Source: JAKPBU01 sp964425695
GTDB lineage: Bacteria > Pseudomonadota > Gammaproteobacteria > Xanthomonadales > Xanthomonadaceae
Direction of reading: 5' to 3'
Assembly: GCA_964425695.1 (NCBI GenBank)
Contig: CAYRNF010000001.1
Location: 124,001-188,000, forward strand
Length of the DNA: 64,000 nucleotides
Below the pieces are notes generated by a model. It was not told the origin of the DNA. It searched no databases and saw nothing but the letters and a program-made list of their open reading frames with translations. The position numbers and the translations under genes are program-made. Positions within the stretch are counted from its first letter, which is position 1. The number at the start of each line of letters is the position of its first letter. This document shows positions 1-7,854 of this stretch, piece after piece.

Positions 1-149
1 GCCGCGCCCTGCAGCACCCGCCTGCGTCCGGCGTTGCTGGGCGCGTCCGTGCCGAGGGCCTCGGCCGCATCGCGGCCGGTGTGCGCACTGCGTTCGGCCA
101 GCCGTGCCAGGCGCAGCAGCTGCGCCATCCAGTGCGTGCGTGTCGTCAT
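1..149 (-). CDS. N-terminus of Tat-exported oxidoreductase-like protein (partial)
   Basis: Only the first 49 codons lie in the window; the rest is beyond the left edge. The start is the ATG read from 149 on the minus strand, preceded by GGGACA. The peptide begins MTTRTHWMAQLL, is rich in Ala, Leu and Arg, and reaches RRRVLQGA, which looks like a twin-arginine export motif (seen). This layout, a leader of about 40 residues and then RRxxLxGA, resembles Xanthomonadaceae flavin monoamine oxidases with Tat leaders, but no catalytic domain is visible, so the function is a guess. It is divergent from the tail-collar genes on its right. Confidence 0.45.
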   Translation of the reverse strand, partial: MTTRTHWMAQLLRLARLAERSAHTGRDAAEALGTDAPSNAGRRRVLQGA

Positions 150-469
150 TTCGTTGTCCCCTGTTCGCTGCACATGCGCGGCGCGTGCGATGTACGCCGT
201 CAGTGCTCGAGGACACGCCGGACGCGGGCGAACCCCGTGCGCATGCGTCTCCCCACCCCGTGGTTGCAGCCGTCGAAGTCCGCGCCGATGAAACCCGCGC
301 GGCGCCTTCGCCCCCTGCGCAACCGCCCCCTTGCCCACGCATTGAAACAGGGCCGGGGCGACTTAGGAAGTGGGACGATGATCCCGGACCCCTTGCCGAC
401 GCGTCGCGCACACGCCACAGTAGCCGCACGGGGCACGGGGCGCCCCGCATCCGATGTCAGGGGGACAGG
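150..469. other. Non-coding stretch between divergent genes
   Basis: About 320 bases separate the minus-strand gene at the left edge from the first tail-collar gene. Open frames that cross it are high-GC read-through; the longest plus-strand frame merely extends the collar gene upstream with Arg/Pro-rich sequence. I see no convincing -35/-10 pair, operator or hairpin. It presumably holds both divergent promoters. Confidence 0.5.
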
Positions 470-1018
470 GTGAGCGAGTACTTCCTGGGCCAGATCATGA
501 TGGCCGGCTTCGACTTTCCGCCAAAAGGCTTTGCGTTCAGCAACGGCCAGTTGCTGCCCATCGCGCAGAACCAGGCGCTGTTCTCGCTGCTGGGCACCCA
601 GTACGGCGGCAACGGCACCACCAACTTCGCGCTGCCGGACCTGCGCAGCCGCACGCCGGTGGGTTATGCCTCGTCGGTGGATCCGTCCTGGCAGCCGCCA
701 TCGGTGCAGATCGGGCAGGCGGCGGGCGTGGAAAACGTGACGCTGCTGCCGACCAACCTGCCGGCGCACACGCATGCGGTGAACGCATCCACCAGCGACG
801 GCAACAATCGCATCCCGTCGAACCGTACGTTCGCCAACAGCGTCAACAGCGGCGGTGCGGCGATCCCTCTGTACGGCCCGTCCGGTGGGGCGCTGGTGCC
901 GCTGTCGCCGCAGACGCTGGCGCCGGCCGGCGGCAACCAGCCGCATCCGAACCTGCAGCCGTACGCCACCATCAATTTCTGCATCGCGCTGCAGGGGATC
1001 TACCCGTCGCGCAACTGA
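470..1018 (+). CDS. Phage tail-collar domain protein 1 (MdpB-like)
   Basis: A 182-residue protein of the tail-collar / microcystin-dependent-protein (MdpB) type. The N-terminal collar is visible as GFAFSNGQLLPIAQNQALFS followed by a YGGNG loop and LPDLRSRTPVG; LPAHTHAV is in the middle and NFCIALQGIYPS at the end. I chose GTG 470 because AGGGGG sits 6-11 bases upstream and the protein then aligns end to end with its two neighbours. It is the first of three paralogues in a row on the same strand. Such proteins are usually annotated as phage tail proteins, but no other phage genes are present here, so a chromosomal role is more likely. The molecular function is not established. Confidence 0.85.
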   Translation: MSEYFLGQIMMAGFDFPPKGFAFSNGQLLPIAQNQALFSLLGTQYGGNGTTNFALPDLRSRTPVGYASSVDPSWQPPSVQIGQAAGVENVTLLPTNLPAHTHAVNASTSDGNNRIPSNRTFANSVNSGGAAIPLYGPSGGALVPLSPQTLAPAGGNQPHPNLQPYATINFCIALQGIYPSRN

Positions 1019-1070
1019 ACGCGAGCACCGCGCCGCCCGGCGCCGGCGCTCCACCAGCGGAGCCATTGGC

Positions 1071-1607
1071 ATGAGTCAACCTTACATCGGCGAGATCCGC
1101 ATGTTCGCGTTCGGTACCCGCGGCGCGCCCAGCGGCTGGCAGGCCTGCGATGGCAGCCTGCTGTGGATTTCCGAGAACGAATCGCTGTTCCAGCTGATCG
1201 GCACCACCTACGGCGGCGACGGCGAGCAATCCTTCGCGGTACCAGACCTGCGCGGACGCCTACCCGTACACCAGGGCACCGGGCCGGGCCTGAGCACCTA
1301 CGTCGTCGGGCAACGGGCGGGAACTGAAAGCGTCACCCTGTTGCAGACCCAGCTGCCGGCGCATACGCACACGACGGTGGCCACCAGCGCGGCCGCGGCT
1401 TCCACGGTGCCCGGCTCCACCCTGCTGCCTGGCGCGGTGAGCGGCGACAGCTTCTACGTCAACACCACCACCGGCAACACCGCTGTGGCCATGTCCGCGG
1501 CGGCGGTGACCAACGCGGGCGGCAGCCAGCCGCACGAGAACTGCATGCCGACGCTGACCGTGCAGTACTGCATCGCGCTGTTCGGCATCTTTCCGTCGCA
1601 GAACTGA
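1071..1607 (+). CDS. Phage tail-collar domain protein 2 (MdpB-like)
   Basis: A 178-residue paralogue of the preceding gene, 52 bases downstream. It starts MSQPYIGEIRMFAFGTRGAP. It keeps the collar signature GWQACDGSLLWISENESLFQ, YGGDG, LPDLRGRLPVHQG, the central LPAHTHT and the C-terminal QYCIALFGIFPSQN. The middle third is Ala/Thr/Ser-rich and diverges most from the other two copies, as expected for an exposed variable section. The first copy has NFCIALQGIYPS where this one has QYCIALFGIFPS, so the copies are anciently duplicated rather than recent. It is probably cotranscribed with its neighbours. Confidence 0.85.
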   Translation: MSQPYIGEIRMFAFGTRGAPSGWQACDGSLLWISENESLFQLIGTTYGGDGEQSFAVPDLRGRLPVHQGTGPGLSTYVVGQRAGTESVTLLQTQLPAHTHTTVATSAAAASTVPGSTLLPGAVSGDSFYVNTTTGNTAVAMSAAAVTNAGGSQPHENCMPTLTVQYCIALFGIFPSQN

Positions 1608-1664
1608 GCCAGCACGGCATCACTGGCCGCGCCGACGCGGTCCGCACCAGGGGAGCACCTACCC

Positions 1665-2207
1665 ATGACCGAACCATTCATCGGCGAAATCCAGCTGTTC
1701 GGGTTCAACTTCAACCCGCGCGGCTGGGCGTTCTGCAACGGCGCCACCCTGCCGATCGCGCAGAACACGGCGCTGTTCTCGCTGGTGGGCACGATTTACG
1801 GCGGCAACGGCCAGACCACGTTCCAGCTGCCGAATTTCGCAGGCCGCGCAGGCTGCCAGCAGGGCCAGGGCCCGGGGCTGACGCCGCGAACCCTCGGCCA
1901 GGCGTTCGGCGTCAACACCGTCACCCTGACTTCCAACCAGATCCCGGCGCATACCCACGGCCTGCGCGCGTTTTCGCAGACCGCGGCCGGCAGCGGTACC
2001 GGCACGCCGGTGGCGAACGGGGGGCTGTCCTTCTTGGGCACCAGCACCACGTCGAAGAGCTTCGTGGCAACGCCGCTGAACACGCAGATGGCGCCGAACA
2101 TGGTGCAGCCCAGCCAGGGCGGCGGGCTGCCGCACGAAAACCAGCAGCCTTACCTGGGCCTCAACTTCTGCATCGCGCTGCAGGGCATCTACCCGTCGTT
2201 CCCCTGA
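1665..2207 (+). CDS. Phage tail-collar domain protein 3 (MdpB-like)
   Basis: A 180-residue third member of the tandem. It has GWAFCNGATLPIAQNTALFS, YGGNG and LPNFAGRAGCQQG in the collar, IPAHTHGL in the middle and NFCIALQGIYPSFP at the end. A purine-rich AGGGGAG about 10 bases upstream of ATG 1665 is a good ribosome site. Its stop codon TGA shares one base with the ATG of the downstream acetyltransferase gene, which suggests translational coupling and a four-gene unit. The function is unknown; comparable clusters in Xanthomonadaceae are annotated only as tail proteins. Confidence 0.85.
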   Translation: MTEPFIGEIQLFGFNFNPRGWAFCNGATLPIAQNTALFSLVGTIYGGNGQTTFQLPNFAGRAGCQQGQGPGLTPRTLGQAFGVNTVTLTSNQIPAHTHGLRAFSQTAAGSGTGTPVANGGLSFLGTSTTSKSFVATPLNTQMAPNMVQPSQGGGLPHENQQPYLGLNFCIALQGIYPSFP

Positions 2208-2782
2208 TGACCGGGCAGGGCGGATTGCCGCCGTTCCCGGTGCGCACCGCGTCGTGCTCCACACCCGAGGCCCTGGCCGCACGGCGGCTGCGCCTGCGCC
2301 ATGCGCATGCCGGCGACCTGGCCTGGCTGCCGGCGCTGTACGCGGACACGCGGCGTGAGGAAATGGACGCCGTGTCGTGGCCCGCGGCTGCCAAGGCGGC
2401 GTTCCTGGCGGACCAGTTCGCGCTGCAGCACCGCCATTACCTGGCGCATTACGCCGATACGGATTTCCTGGTGATCGAATCCGGCGCCGAACCTGTGGGA
2501 CGGTACTACCTGTGCCGCCGCGGCGAATCGGACCTGATCGTGGACATCAGCCTGCGCGCCGGCTGGCGCGGGCAGGGGATCGGCCGCGCGCTGATCGCCG
2601 CGTCGCAGGCCGACGCGGCCCGCGCCGGGCGGGGAATGGCGTTGAGCGTGCTGACCCACAACGTGGCCGCGCAGCGGCTCTACGCACGGCTCGGCTTCGT
2701 GCCCGTGCGGGTCGACGGCATGCACCAGGCCATGACATGGGCACCGCCGCAGCCGGCGACCGCATCGTCTTCGCTCAGTTGA
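2207..2782 (+). CDS. GNAT-family N-acetyltransferase
   Basis: A 191-residue protein with a clear GNAT core: RAGWRGQGIGRALIAASQAD is the acetyl-CoA-binding R/Q-x-x-G-x-G/A region and VAAQRLYARLGFVPV is the C-terminal motif B. The start overlaps the stop of the third collar gene by one base, so it is probably translated from the same messenger. The substrate cannot be read from the sequence. Coupling to the collar genes suggests it may acetylate one of them or work in the same pathway (inference). The C-terminal tail is Ala/Ser-rich and faces the convergent DUF6916-like gene. Confidence 0.85.
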   Translation: MTGQGGLPPFPVRTASCSTPEALAARRLRLRHAHAGDLAWLPALYADTRREEMDAVSWPAAAKAAFLADQFALQHRHYLAHYADTDFLVIESGAEPVGRYYLCRRGESDLIVDISLRAGWRGQGIGRALIAASQADAARAGRGMALSVLTHNVAAQRLYARLGFVPVRVDGMHQAMTWAPPQPATASSSLS

Positions 2783-3068
2783 AGACGGCCTGGTACAGGA
2801 AGCCGCCGCGCTCCTGCGCCACCGGCACCAGGAAGATGCCCATCTCGCCCAGCCGCGCGTGCTGCATCGGGTAGGTCTGCTGCGGGAACAGCACCGCAGA
2901 CGTGTTGCGGAACAGCAGCGAGAACGGTGCGCGCGCCGCCTGCGCCGTGCCGTGCACCGGCAGCGGCCGGGCTTCCACCAGCACGAACTCCACCTGCATC
3001 CCGTCGAGCTGGGCCTGGAAGGTGTCGTTCACGCAGCCGCCGAAGTGATCGAGGGTGAGCAGGTCCAA
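2775..3068 (-). CDS. DUF6916-like small protein
   Basis: The minus-strand frame ends at 2775 and encodes about 97 residues resembling the DUF6916 family: it begins LDLLTLDHFGGCVNDTFQ and contains FVLVEARPL, FSLLFRN and MGIFLVPVAQERGGFLYQAVFN. Family members usually start just before the LTLDHF motif. I therefore give a TTG at 3068, although it has no good ribosome site. A well-placed GGAG followed by ATG at 3100 lies in another frame (see findings). Members of this family commonly flank the tail-collar genes. The gene overlaps the convergent GNAT gene by eight bases. The molecular role is unknown. Confidence 0.6.
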   Translation of the reverse strand: MDLLTLDHFGGCVNDTFQAQLDGMQVEFVLVEARPLPVHGTAQAARAPFSLLFRNTSAVLFPQQTYPMQHARLGEMGIFLVPVAQERGGFLYQAVFN

Positions 3069-3182
3069 GCCGGGCGCCGGGTGTGCGGAGGGGCAGGCAT
3101 GGTGTCCGCTCCGGATCGCGCGCACAAGACGCGCGCCGGCGAAGCCGCGCCGATCCATTGCGGTGCAAACGCTCGGCCGACC

Positions 3183-3199
3183 TGCACCTTGGCGGTGCA
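3183..3199. promoter_or_regulatory. NtrC-binding site upstream of glnA
   Basis: TGCACC-N5-GGTGCA is a perfect dyad, TGCACCTTGGCGGTGCA. It matches the known NtrC enhancer consensus in every defined position. It is centred about 80 bases upstream of the sigma-54 promoter, a normal enhancer distance. An extra GGTGCA half site lies at 3162-3167. Confidence 0.85.
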
Positions 3200-3260
3200 G
3201 GTGCTGGCTGGCATTTCGCGACACCCGTGTGAAATCAATGGGTTGCGGATGTCGCCGTGC

Positions 3261-3276
3261 TGGCACACCGCTTGCT
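3261..3276 (+). promoter_or_regulatory. Sigma-54 promoter of glnA
   Basis: TGGCAC-N5-TTGCT fits the -24/-12 consensus (TGGCAC, five bases, TTGC). The predicted transcript start is about 12 bases downstream, near 3286, giving a short leader before the glnA ATG at 3315. Confidence 0.85.
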
Positions 3277-3314
3277 GTTGCTAGGCCCATCCCTTGCCCG
3301 CCTACGGAACGCCC

Positions 3315-4724
3315 ATGTCCATCGAACACGTCGAAAAGCTCATCAAGGACCACAAGGTCGAATTCGTCGACCTGCGCTTCGCCGACATGCGTGGCGTGCA
3401 GCACCACGTCACCTTCCCCAAGTCGATCGTCGACGCCACGCTGTTCGAGGACGGCAAGATGTTCGACGGCAGCTCGATCAGCGGCTGGAAGGGCATCAAC
3501 GAGTCGGACATGGTGCTGCTGCCGGATCCGTCCACCGCGGTCATCGATCCGTTCACCGCCGATCCCACGCTGATCCTGACCTGCGACATCCTGGACCCGG
3601 CCACCATGCAGGCCTACTCGCGCGATCCGCGCGGCGTGGCCAAGCGCGCGGAGGCCTACCTCAAGGCCAGCGGCATCGCCGACCAGGCGTTCTTCGGCCC
3701 GGAGCCGGAGTTCTTCATCTTCGACTCCGTGCGCTTCGCCAACGACATGGGCCACACCTTCTTCCACGTGGATTCGGAGGAAGCGCACTGGAACTCCGGC
3801 CGCGAGTACGACGGCGGCAACAGCGGCTACCGGCCGATGGTCAAGGGCGGCTACTTCCCGGTGGCGCCGCTGGATTCGCTGCACGACCTGCGCGCCGAGA
3901 TGTGCAAGACGCTGGAAGCCGTGGGCATCGAGGTCGAGGTGCACCACCACGAGGTGGCGAACGCGGGCCAGTGCGAGATCGGCACCAAGTTCAACACGCT
4001 GGTGCAGAAGGCCGACGAGCTGCTGACGATGAAGTACATCATCAAGAACGTCGCGCACCGCAACGGCAAGACCGCCACGTTCATGCCCAAGCCGATCGTG
4101 GGCGACAACGGCAGCGGCATGCACGTGCACCAGTCGCTGGCCAAGGACGGCAAGAACCTGTTCTCCGGCGACGGCTACGGCGGCCTGTCGCAGATGGCGC
4201 TGTGGTACATCGGCGGCATCTTCAAGCATGCGCGCGCGATCAACGCCTTCGCCAACTCCACCACCAACAGCTACAAGCGCCTGGTGCCGGGCTTCGAGGC
4301 GCCGGTGATGCTGGCGTACTCGGCATCGAACCGTTCGGCGAGCTGCCGCATCCCGTACGTGGCTAACCCGAAGGCACGCCGCATCGAGATCCGCTTCCCC
4401 GATCCGATGAACACCGGCTACCTCACCTTCGCCGCGCTGATGATGGCCGGCCTGGACGGCATCAAGAACCAGATCGATCCGGGCGGCCCCAGCGACAAGG
4501 ACCTGTACGACCTGCCGCCGGAAGAGGAGAAGAACATCCCGACCGTGTGCCACAGCCTGGACCAGGCGCTGGAGGCCTTGGACAAGGACCGCGACTTCCT
4601 GAAGGCGGGCGGCGTGTTCACCGACGACTTCATCGACGGCTACATCGCGCTGAAGATGCAGGAAGTCACGCGCTTCCGCGCCGCGACGCATCCGCTGGAA
4701 TACCAGATGTACTACACGATCTGA
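3315..4724 (+). CDS. glnA: Glutamine synthetase type I
   Basis: A 469-residue protein, the same length as enterobacterial GlnA. It makes glutamine from glutamate, ammonia and ATP in the cytoplasm as a dodecamer. Visible landmarks are the start MSIEHVEKLIKDHKVEF, FDGSSISGWKGI, the metal- and substrate-binding FFGPEPEFFIFD, NGSGMHVHQSL, the ATP region around KRLVPGFEAPV, and the adenylylation loop DLYDLPPEE with Tyr near residue 398. ATG 3315 is preferred over the in-frame ATG 3294, because GGAAC sits six bases upstream and the protein then matches family N-termini. Transcription should be nitrogen-regulated from the sigma-54 promoter and NtrC site upstream. The tyrosine implies GlnE adenylylation control. 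Confidence 0.97.
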   Translation: MSIEHVEKLIKDHKVEFVDLRFADMRGVQHHVTFPKSIVDATLFEDGKMFDGSSISGWKGINESDMVLLPDPSTAVIDPFTADPTLILTCDILDPATMQAYSRDPRGVAKRAEAYLKASGIADQAFFGPEPEFFIFDSVRFANDMGHTFFHVDSEEAHWNSGREYDGGNSGYRPMVKGGYFPVAPLDSLHDLRAEMCKTLEAVGIEVEVHHHEVANAGQCEIGTKFNTLVQKADELLTMKYIIKNVAHRNGKTATFMPKPIVGDNGSGMHVHQSLAKDGKNLFSGDGYGGLSQMALWYIGGIFKHARAINAFANSTTNSYKRLVPGFEAPVMLAYSASNRSASCRIPYVANPKARRIEIRFPDPMNTGYLTFAALMMAGLDGIKNQIDPGGPSDKDLYDLPPEEEKNIPTVCHSLDQALEALDKDRDFLKAGGVFTDDFIDGYIALKMQEVTRFRAATHPLEYQMYYTI

Positions 4725-4732
4725 CGGAAACC

Positions 4733-4756
4733 GGCCGGCGCGTTCGCGCGCCGGCC
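4733..4756 (+). terminator. UUCG-capped hairpin after glnA
   Basis: Ten perfectly paired bases flank a TTCG tetraloop (GGCCGGCGCG/CGCGCCGGCC), starting eight bases past the glnA stop. No T-run follows, so it may be an RNA-stability or attenuating hairpin that sets the glnA transcript above the downstream genes. Confidence 0.55.
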
Positions 4757-4912
4757 AATCCGCGCGGCAGATCGCCGTGCGGGGTTGCGGGGCAACGCGC
4801 GACGAGGGGCCACAGAGCACCCGCGCGCAGCGCAGGCGAGGCGGCAGACGCGCGCAGGCGGTACGACGGCAAGGCGCAGTACGGGGAGGGCTTCTCGACA
4901 CAGGAGCCCACG

Positions 4913-5725
4913 ATGCTCGGCATCACGCGCGTTCAAGGCAGTCGCTCGGCAAGACATCGCAATCCAACCGTCCGGTCGCTCTGCGCGATCGCATTGGCGG
5001 CGCTGTGCATCGCGCCGGCTGATCCCGCGCACGCGGCCACCACCGGCACCGTGTCGCTGGCCAGCGATTACGTGTTCCGCGGCGTGTCGCAGACCAATAA
5101 GGACCCTGCACTGCAGGGCGGGATCGAAATACTCATCGAAAGCCGCGCCCGCGACAGCGGCTTCTATGCCGGCGCGTGGGGCAGCAACGTCAGCTGGCTG
5201 TCGGATCTTCCCGGCGACATCTCCAGCAGTCTGGAGCTGGACGGCTACGTGGGCTACCGCGCCAAGCTCGGCGAGCACGTCAGCTGGGACATCGGCGTGC
5301 TGCAGTACTGGTACCCGGGCGACTACCCCGACGGCTTCAACAGTGCCGACACCACCGAACTGTACGCAGGCGTGACCGCGACCCCGGCCGGAGGCCTGGC
5401 GCTGGGACTGAAGTACTCACACGCCGTCACCGACCTGTTCGGATACGTGGATTCCGACGGCAGCGGCTATCTCGACGCATCCGCCAACTGGTCGTTCGTG
5501 CCGGGGTGGACGCTGCACCTGCACGCCGGCAGGCAGTGGATCCGCAACAACCGCGCTTTCCAGTACACCGACTGGAAAGTGGGCGTGACGCGCGCGTTCG
5601 ACAGCGGGTTCTCCGTCGCTGCGGCCTTCACCGACACCAACGCCGACGCCGCGCTCTACACCAACGCCCCGGGCAACGCGCTCGCCGACGGGCGCGTGGC
5701 ACTGACCCTGACCAAGGCCTTCTGA
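4913..5725 (+). CDS. TorF-family outer-membrane porin
   Basis: A 270-residue exported protein. A basic N-terminus and hydrophobic segment (LCAIALAALCIAPA) end at AHAA, a likely signal-peptidase site. The mature part opens with GTVSLASDYVFRGVSQTNKDPALQGG, the hallmark of the TorF (Gcw_chp) putative porins, and shows alternating aromatic and polar strands ending in ALTLTKAF, a C-terminal aromatic typical of beta barrels. CAGGAG lies seven bases before ATG 4913. It sits between glnA and glnK. In related bacteria a homologue often precedes the PII-amtB pair, which suggests a nitrogen-related solute channel (inference; substrate unknown). Confidence 0.88.
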   Translation: MLGITRVQGSRSARHRNPTVRSLCAIALAALCIAPADPAHAATTGTVSLASDYVFRGVSQTNKDPALQGGIEILIESRARDSGFYAGAWGSNVSWLSDLPGDISSSLELDGYVGYRAKLGEHVSWDIGVLQYWYPGDYPDGFNSADTTELYAGVTATPAGGLALGLKYSHAVTDLFGYVDSDGSGYLDASANWSFVPGWTLHLHAGRQWIRNNRAFQYTDWKVGVTRAFDSGFSVAAAFTDTNADAALYTNAPGNALADGRVALTLTKAF

Positions 5726-5776
5726 AGGAGCCATCCGCATGCACGGCGCCACGCGTACCGCAACCGGGAGACAAGC

Positions 5777-6115
5777 ATGAAACTGATCACCGCGATCATT
5801 CGCGCGTTCAAGCTGGACGAGGTGCGCGAAGCGCTGACCGAAGTCGGCGTGTCGGGCGTCACCGTGACCGAAGTGAAGGGATTCGGTCGCCAGAAAGGCC
5901 ACACAGAGCTGTATCGCGGCGCGGAATACGTGGTGGACTTCCTGCCCAAGCTCAAGGTCGAGTGCGCGGTGACCGAGGCGCTGCTCGGCCCCGCGCTGGA
6001 CGCCGTGCGCACCGCGGCGGCCACCGGCAAGGTCGGCGACGGGAAGATCTTCGTCACCGCGATCGAACAGGTGATCCGCATCCGCACCGGGGAGCTCGAC
6101 GCCGATGCGCTCTGA
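5777..6115 (+). CDS. glnK: Nitrogen regulatory protein PII (GlnK type)
   Basis: A 112-residue PII protein. It is a cytosolic trimer that senses 2-oxoglutarate and ATP/ADP and, by family precedent, plugs AmtB and is uridylylated by GlnD. The T-loop GHTELYRGAEYVVDFLPK is intact with Tyr51 available. The B-loop TGKVGDGKIFV and C-terminal RIRTGEL are present. GGGAG precedes ATG 5777. The end overlaps the earliest possible amtB start by 11 bases, which supports one transcription unit and the GlnK rather than GlnB assignment. Confidence 0.94.
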   Translation: MKLITAIIRAFKLDEVREALTEVGVSGVTVTEVKGFGRQKGHTELYRGAEYVVDFLPKLKVECAVTEALLGPALDAVRTAAATGKVGDGKIFVTAIEQVIRIRTGELDADAL

Positions 6116-6137
6116 CCCACGCCACGCGAGACTCGAC

Positions 6138-7655
6138 ATGCCCAGCCAGAGCATGGAAACCTGCGCGTGCGGGACGCAACACGACAGCGCCCACCCGGTC
6201 GATCCGCGCCTGCTGGGATCAAGTCATCAGGCAACTCCGCCCCAGCTCGGATCCACATCGCGATGGGTTGTGTTGGCGCTGCTGGCAGCGGCATCGCTTC
6301 CCAGCGTTGCGATCGCGCAGGAAGCAGCCTCCGCCGCGGTGCCTGCCATCAGCAAGCCCGACACGGTGTGGGTGCTGGTGTCGGCGGCGCTGGTGATCTT
6401 CATGACGTTGCCGGGGCTGGCGCTGTTCTACGGCGGGCTGGTGCGGTCCAAGAACGTGCTGTCGATCCTGGTGCAGAACCTCGCGGTGTTCTCCCTGGTG
6501 GCGGTGCTGTGGGCGCTGTACGGCTACAGCCTTGCGTTCACCGAAGGCAATGCCTTCATCGGCGGCACCGACCGATTGCTGGCGCGCGGGCTGGATGCGG
6601 GCGCGATCGCGGCCACGTTCACCAAGGGCGTGTACATCCCGGAGCTTGCGTTCTTTGTGTTCCAAGGGGCGTTCGCATGCATCACCTGCGCACTGGTGGT
6701 GGGCGCGTTCGCCGAACGGGTGAAGTTCGCCGGCGTCATGGTGTTCACCGTGCTGTGGTTCACCTTCGCCTACCTGCCGCTGGCGCACATGGTGTGGTTC
6801 TTCCCCGGACCGGATGCGTTCACCGACCGCGGCGTGGTGGGAGGCGTGCTGGCGCGCAGCGGCTACCTGTGGGCGAAGGGCGCGCTGGATTTCGCCGGTG
6901 GCACGGTGGTGCACATCAACGCGGCGGTCGCGGGGCTGGTGGGCGCGTACGTGATCGGCAAGCGCACCGGCTACGGGCGCGAGGCGATCAAGCCGCACAA
7001 CCTCACCCTGACCATGGTGGGCGCGTCGATCCTGTGGGTGGGCTGGTTCGGCTTCAACGCAGGTTCCGCGCTCGAAGCCGGCGGCGTGGCGGCGATGGCG
7101 TTCGCCAACACGTTCCTCGCGTCCGCGGCGGCGGTCGTGTCGTGGACCGCGCTGGAATGGATCGGCAAGGGCAAGCCGTCGCTGCTGGGCGCGGCTTCCG
7201 GCGCGGTGGCCGGCCTGGTGGCGATCACGCCGGCCGCCGGCCTGGTGGGCCTGATGGGCGCGCTGGCGATGGGCGCCGTGGCCGGCGCGCTGAGCCTGTG
7301 GGGCGTGGGCGGGTTGAAGCGGTTCCTGCGCGTGGACGACAGCCTGGACGTGTTCGGTGTCCACGGCATCAGCGGCATCGCCGGCGCGCTGCTCACCGGC
7401 GTGTTCGCTGCGCCCGCGCTGGGCGGTGCCGGCGTGTGGGACTACGTCACCGAGACCGCGCTGCCGGACTACAGCATCGCCGCGCAGGTGTGGATCCAGG
7501 CGCAGGGTGTGCTGCTGACCATCGCGCTGTCGGGCGTGGTGGCCCTGCTCGCATTCCTGGTGGCGAAGGCCATGGTGGGCCTGCGCGTGTCGGAAGACGC
7601 CGAACGCGAGGGCCTGGACGTCACGTCGCACGGCGAATCCGCGTACGAGGCCTGA
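6138..7655 (+). CDS. amtB: Ammonium transporter
   Basis: A polytopic Amt/MEP/Rh channel. The frame opens at ATG 6105, inside glnK. I place the start at ATG 6138, giving 505 residues and a signal-type segment RWVVLALLAAASLPSVAIAQ; ATG 6153 is also possible. Landmarks are DTVWVLVSAALVIFMTLPGLALFYGGLVR, the pore region around AFFVFQGAFACITCAL, GALDFAGGTVVHINAAVAGL with the first conserved pore His, and DDSLDVFGVHGISGIAGAL with the second. A short leader before the signal peptide is Cys/His-containing and unusual. GlnK should gate the channel. A strong terminator follows. Confidence 0.95.
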   Translation: MPSQSMETCACGTQHDSAHPVDPRLLGSSHQATPPQLGSTSRWVVLALLAAASLPSVAIAQEAASAAVPAISKPDTVWVLVSAALVIFMTLPGLALFYGGLVRSKNVLSILVQNLAVFSLVAVLWALYGYSLAFTEGNAFIGGTDRLLARGLDAGAIAATFTKGVYIPELAFFVFQGAFACITCALVVGAFAERVKFAGVMVFTVLWFTFAYLPLAHMVWFFPGPDAFTDRGVVGGVLARSGYLWAKGALDFAGGTVVHINAAVAGLVGAYVIGKRTGYGREAIKPHNLTLTMVGASILWVGWFGFNAGSALEAGGVAAMAFANTFLASAAAVVSWTALEWIGKGKPSLLGAASGAVAGLVAITPAAGLVGLMGALAMGAVAGALSLWGVGGLKRFLRVDDSLDVFGVHGISGIAGALLTGVFAAPALGGAGVWDYVTETALPDYSIAAQVWIQAQGVLLTIALSGVVALLAFLVAKAMVGLRVSEDAEREGLDVTSHGESAYEA

Positions 7656-7726
7656 CCACGCGAACGATTGCGCCTCTTGGCACCTCGGCGGGTGCTGTCC
7701 CTCCCCACGTCCGCCGTGTTCTGCCG

Positions 7727-7762
7727 GGCCCCTGCGCGGATGCGCAGGGGCCTCTCTCTCTG
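7727..7762 (+). terminator. Terminator of the glnA-glnK-amtB block
   Basis: A perfect 11-bp stem (GGCCCCTGCGC/GCGCAGGGGCC) with a GGAT loop is followed by TCTCTCTCT. This pyrimidine run makes it a plausible intrinsic terminator after amtB. Confidence 0.75.
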
Positions 7763-7854
7763 GCAGGCACCGGCGTGCGCAACCCGCGCCGTTGCGCTGG
7801 AATGACGGCCGGCCCCGCGGCGCGCATGCCCGGGCACAGGCAGGAGGATCCATC

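Noticed and set aside
2775..4901. A 708-residue minus-strand open frame covering glnA
   Set aside because: Only its last 97 codons resemble a protein family; the rest is the antisense of glnA, a usual effect of high G+C codon bias.
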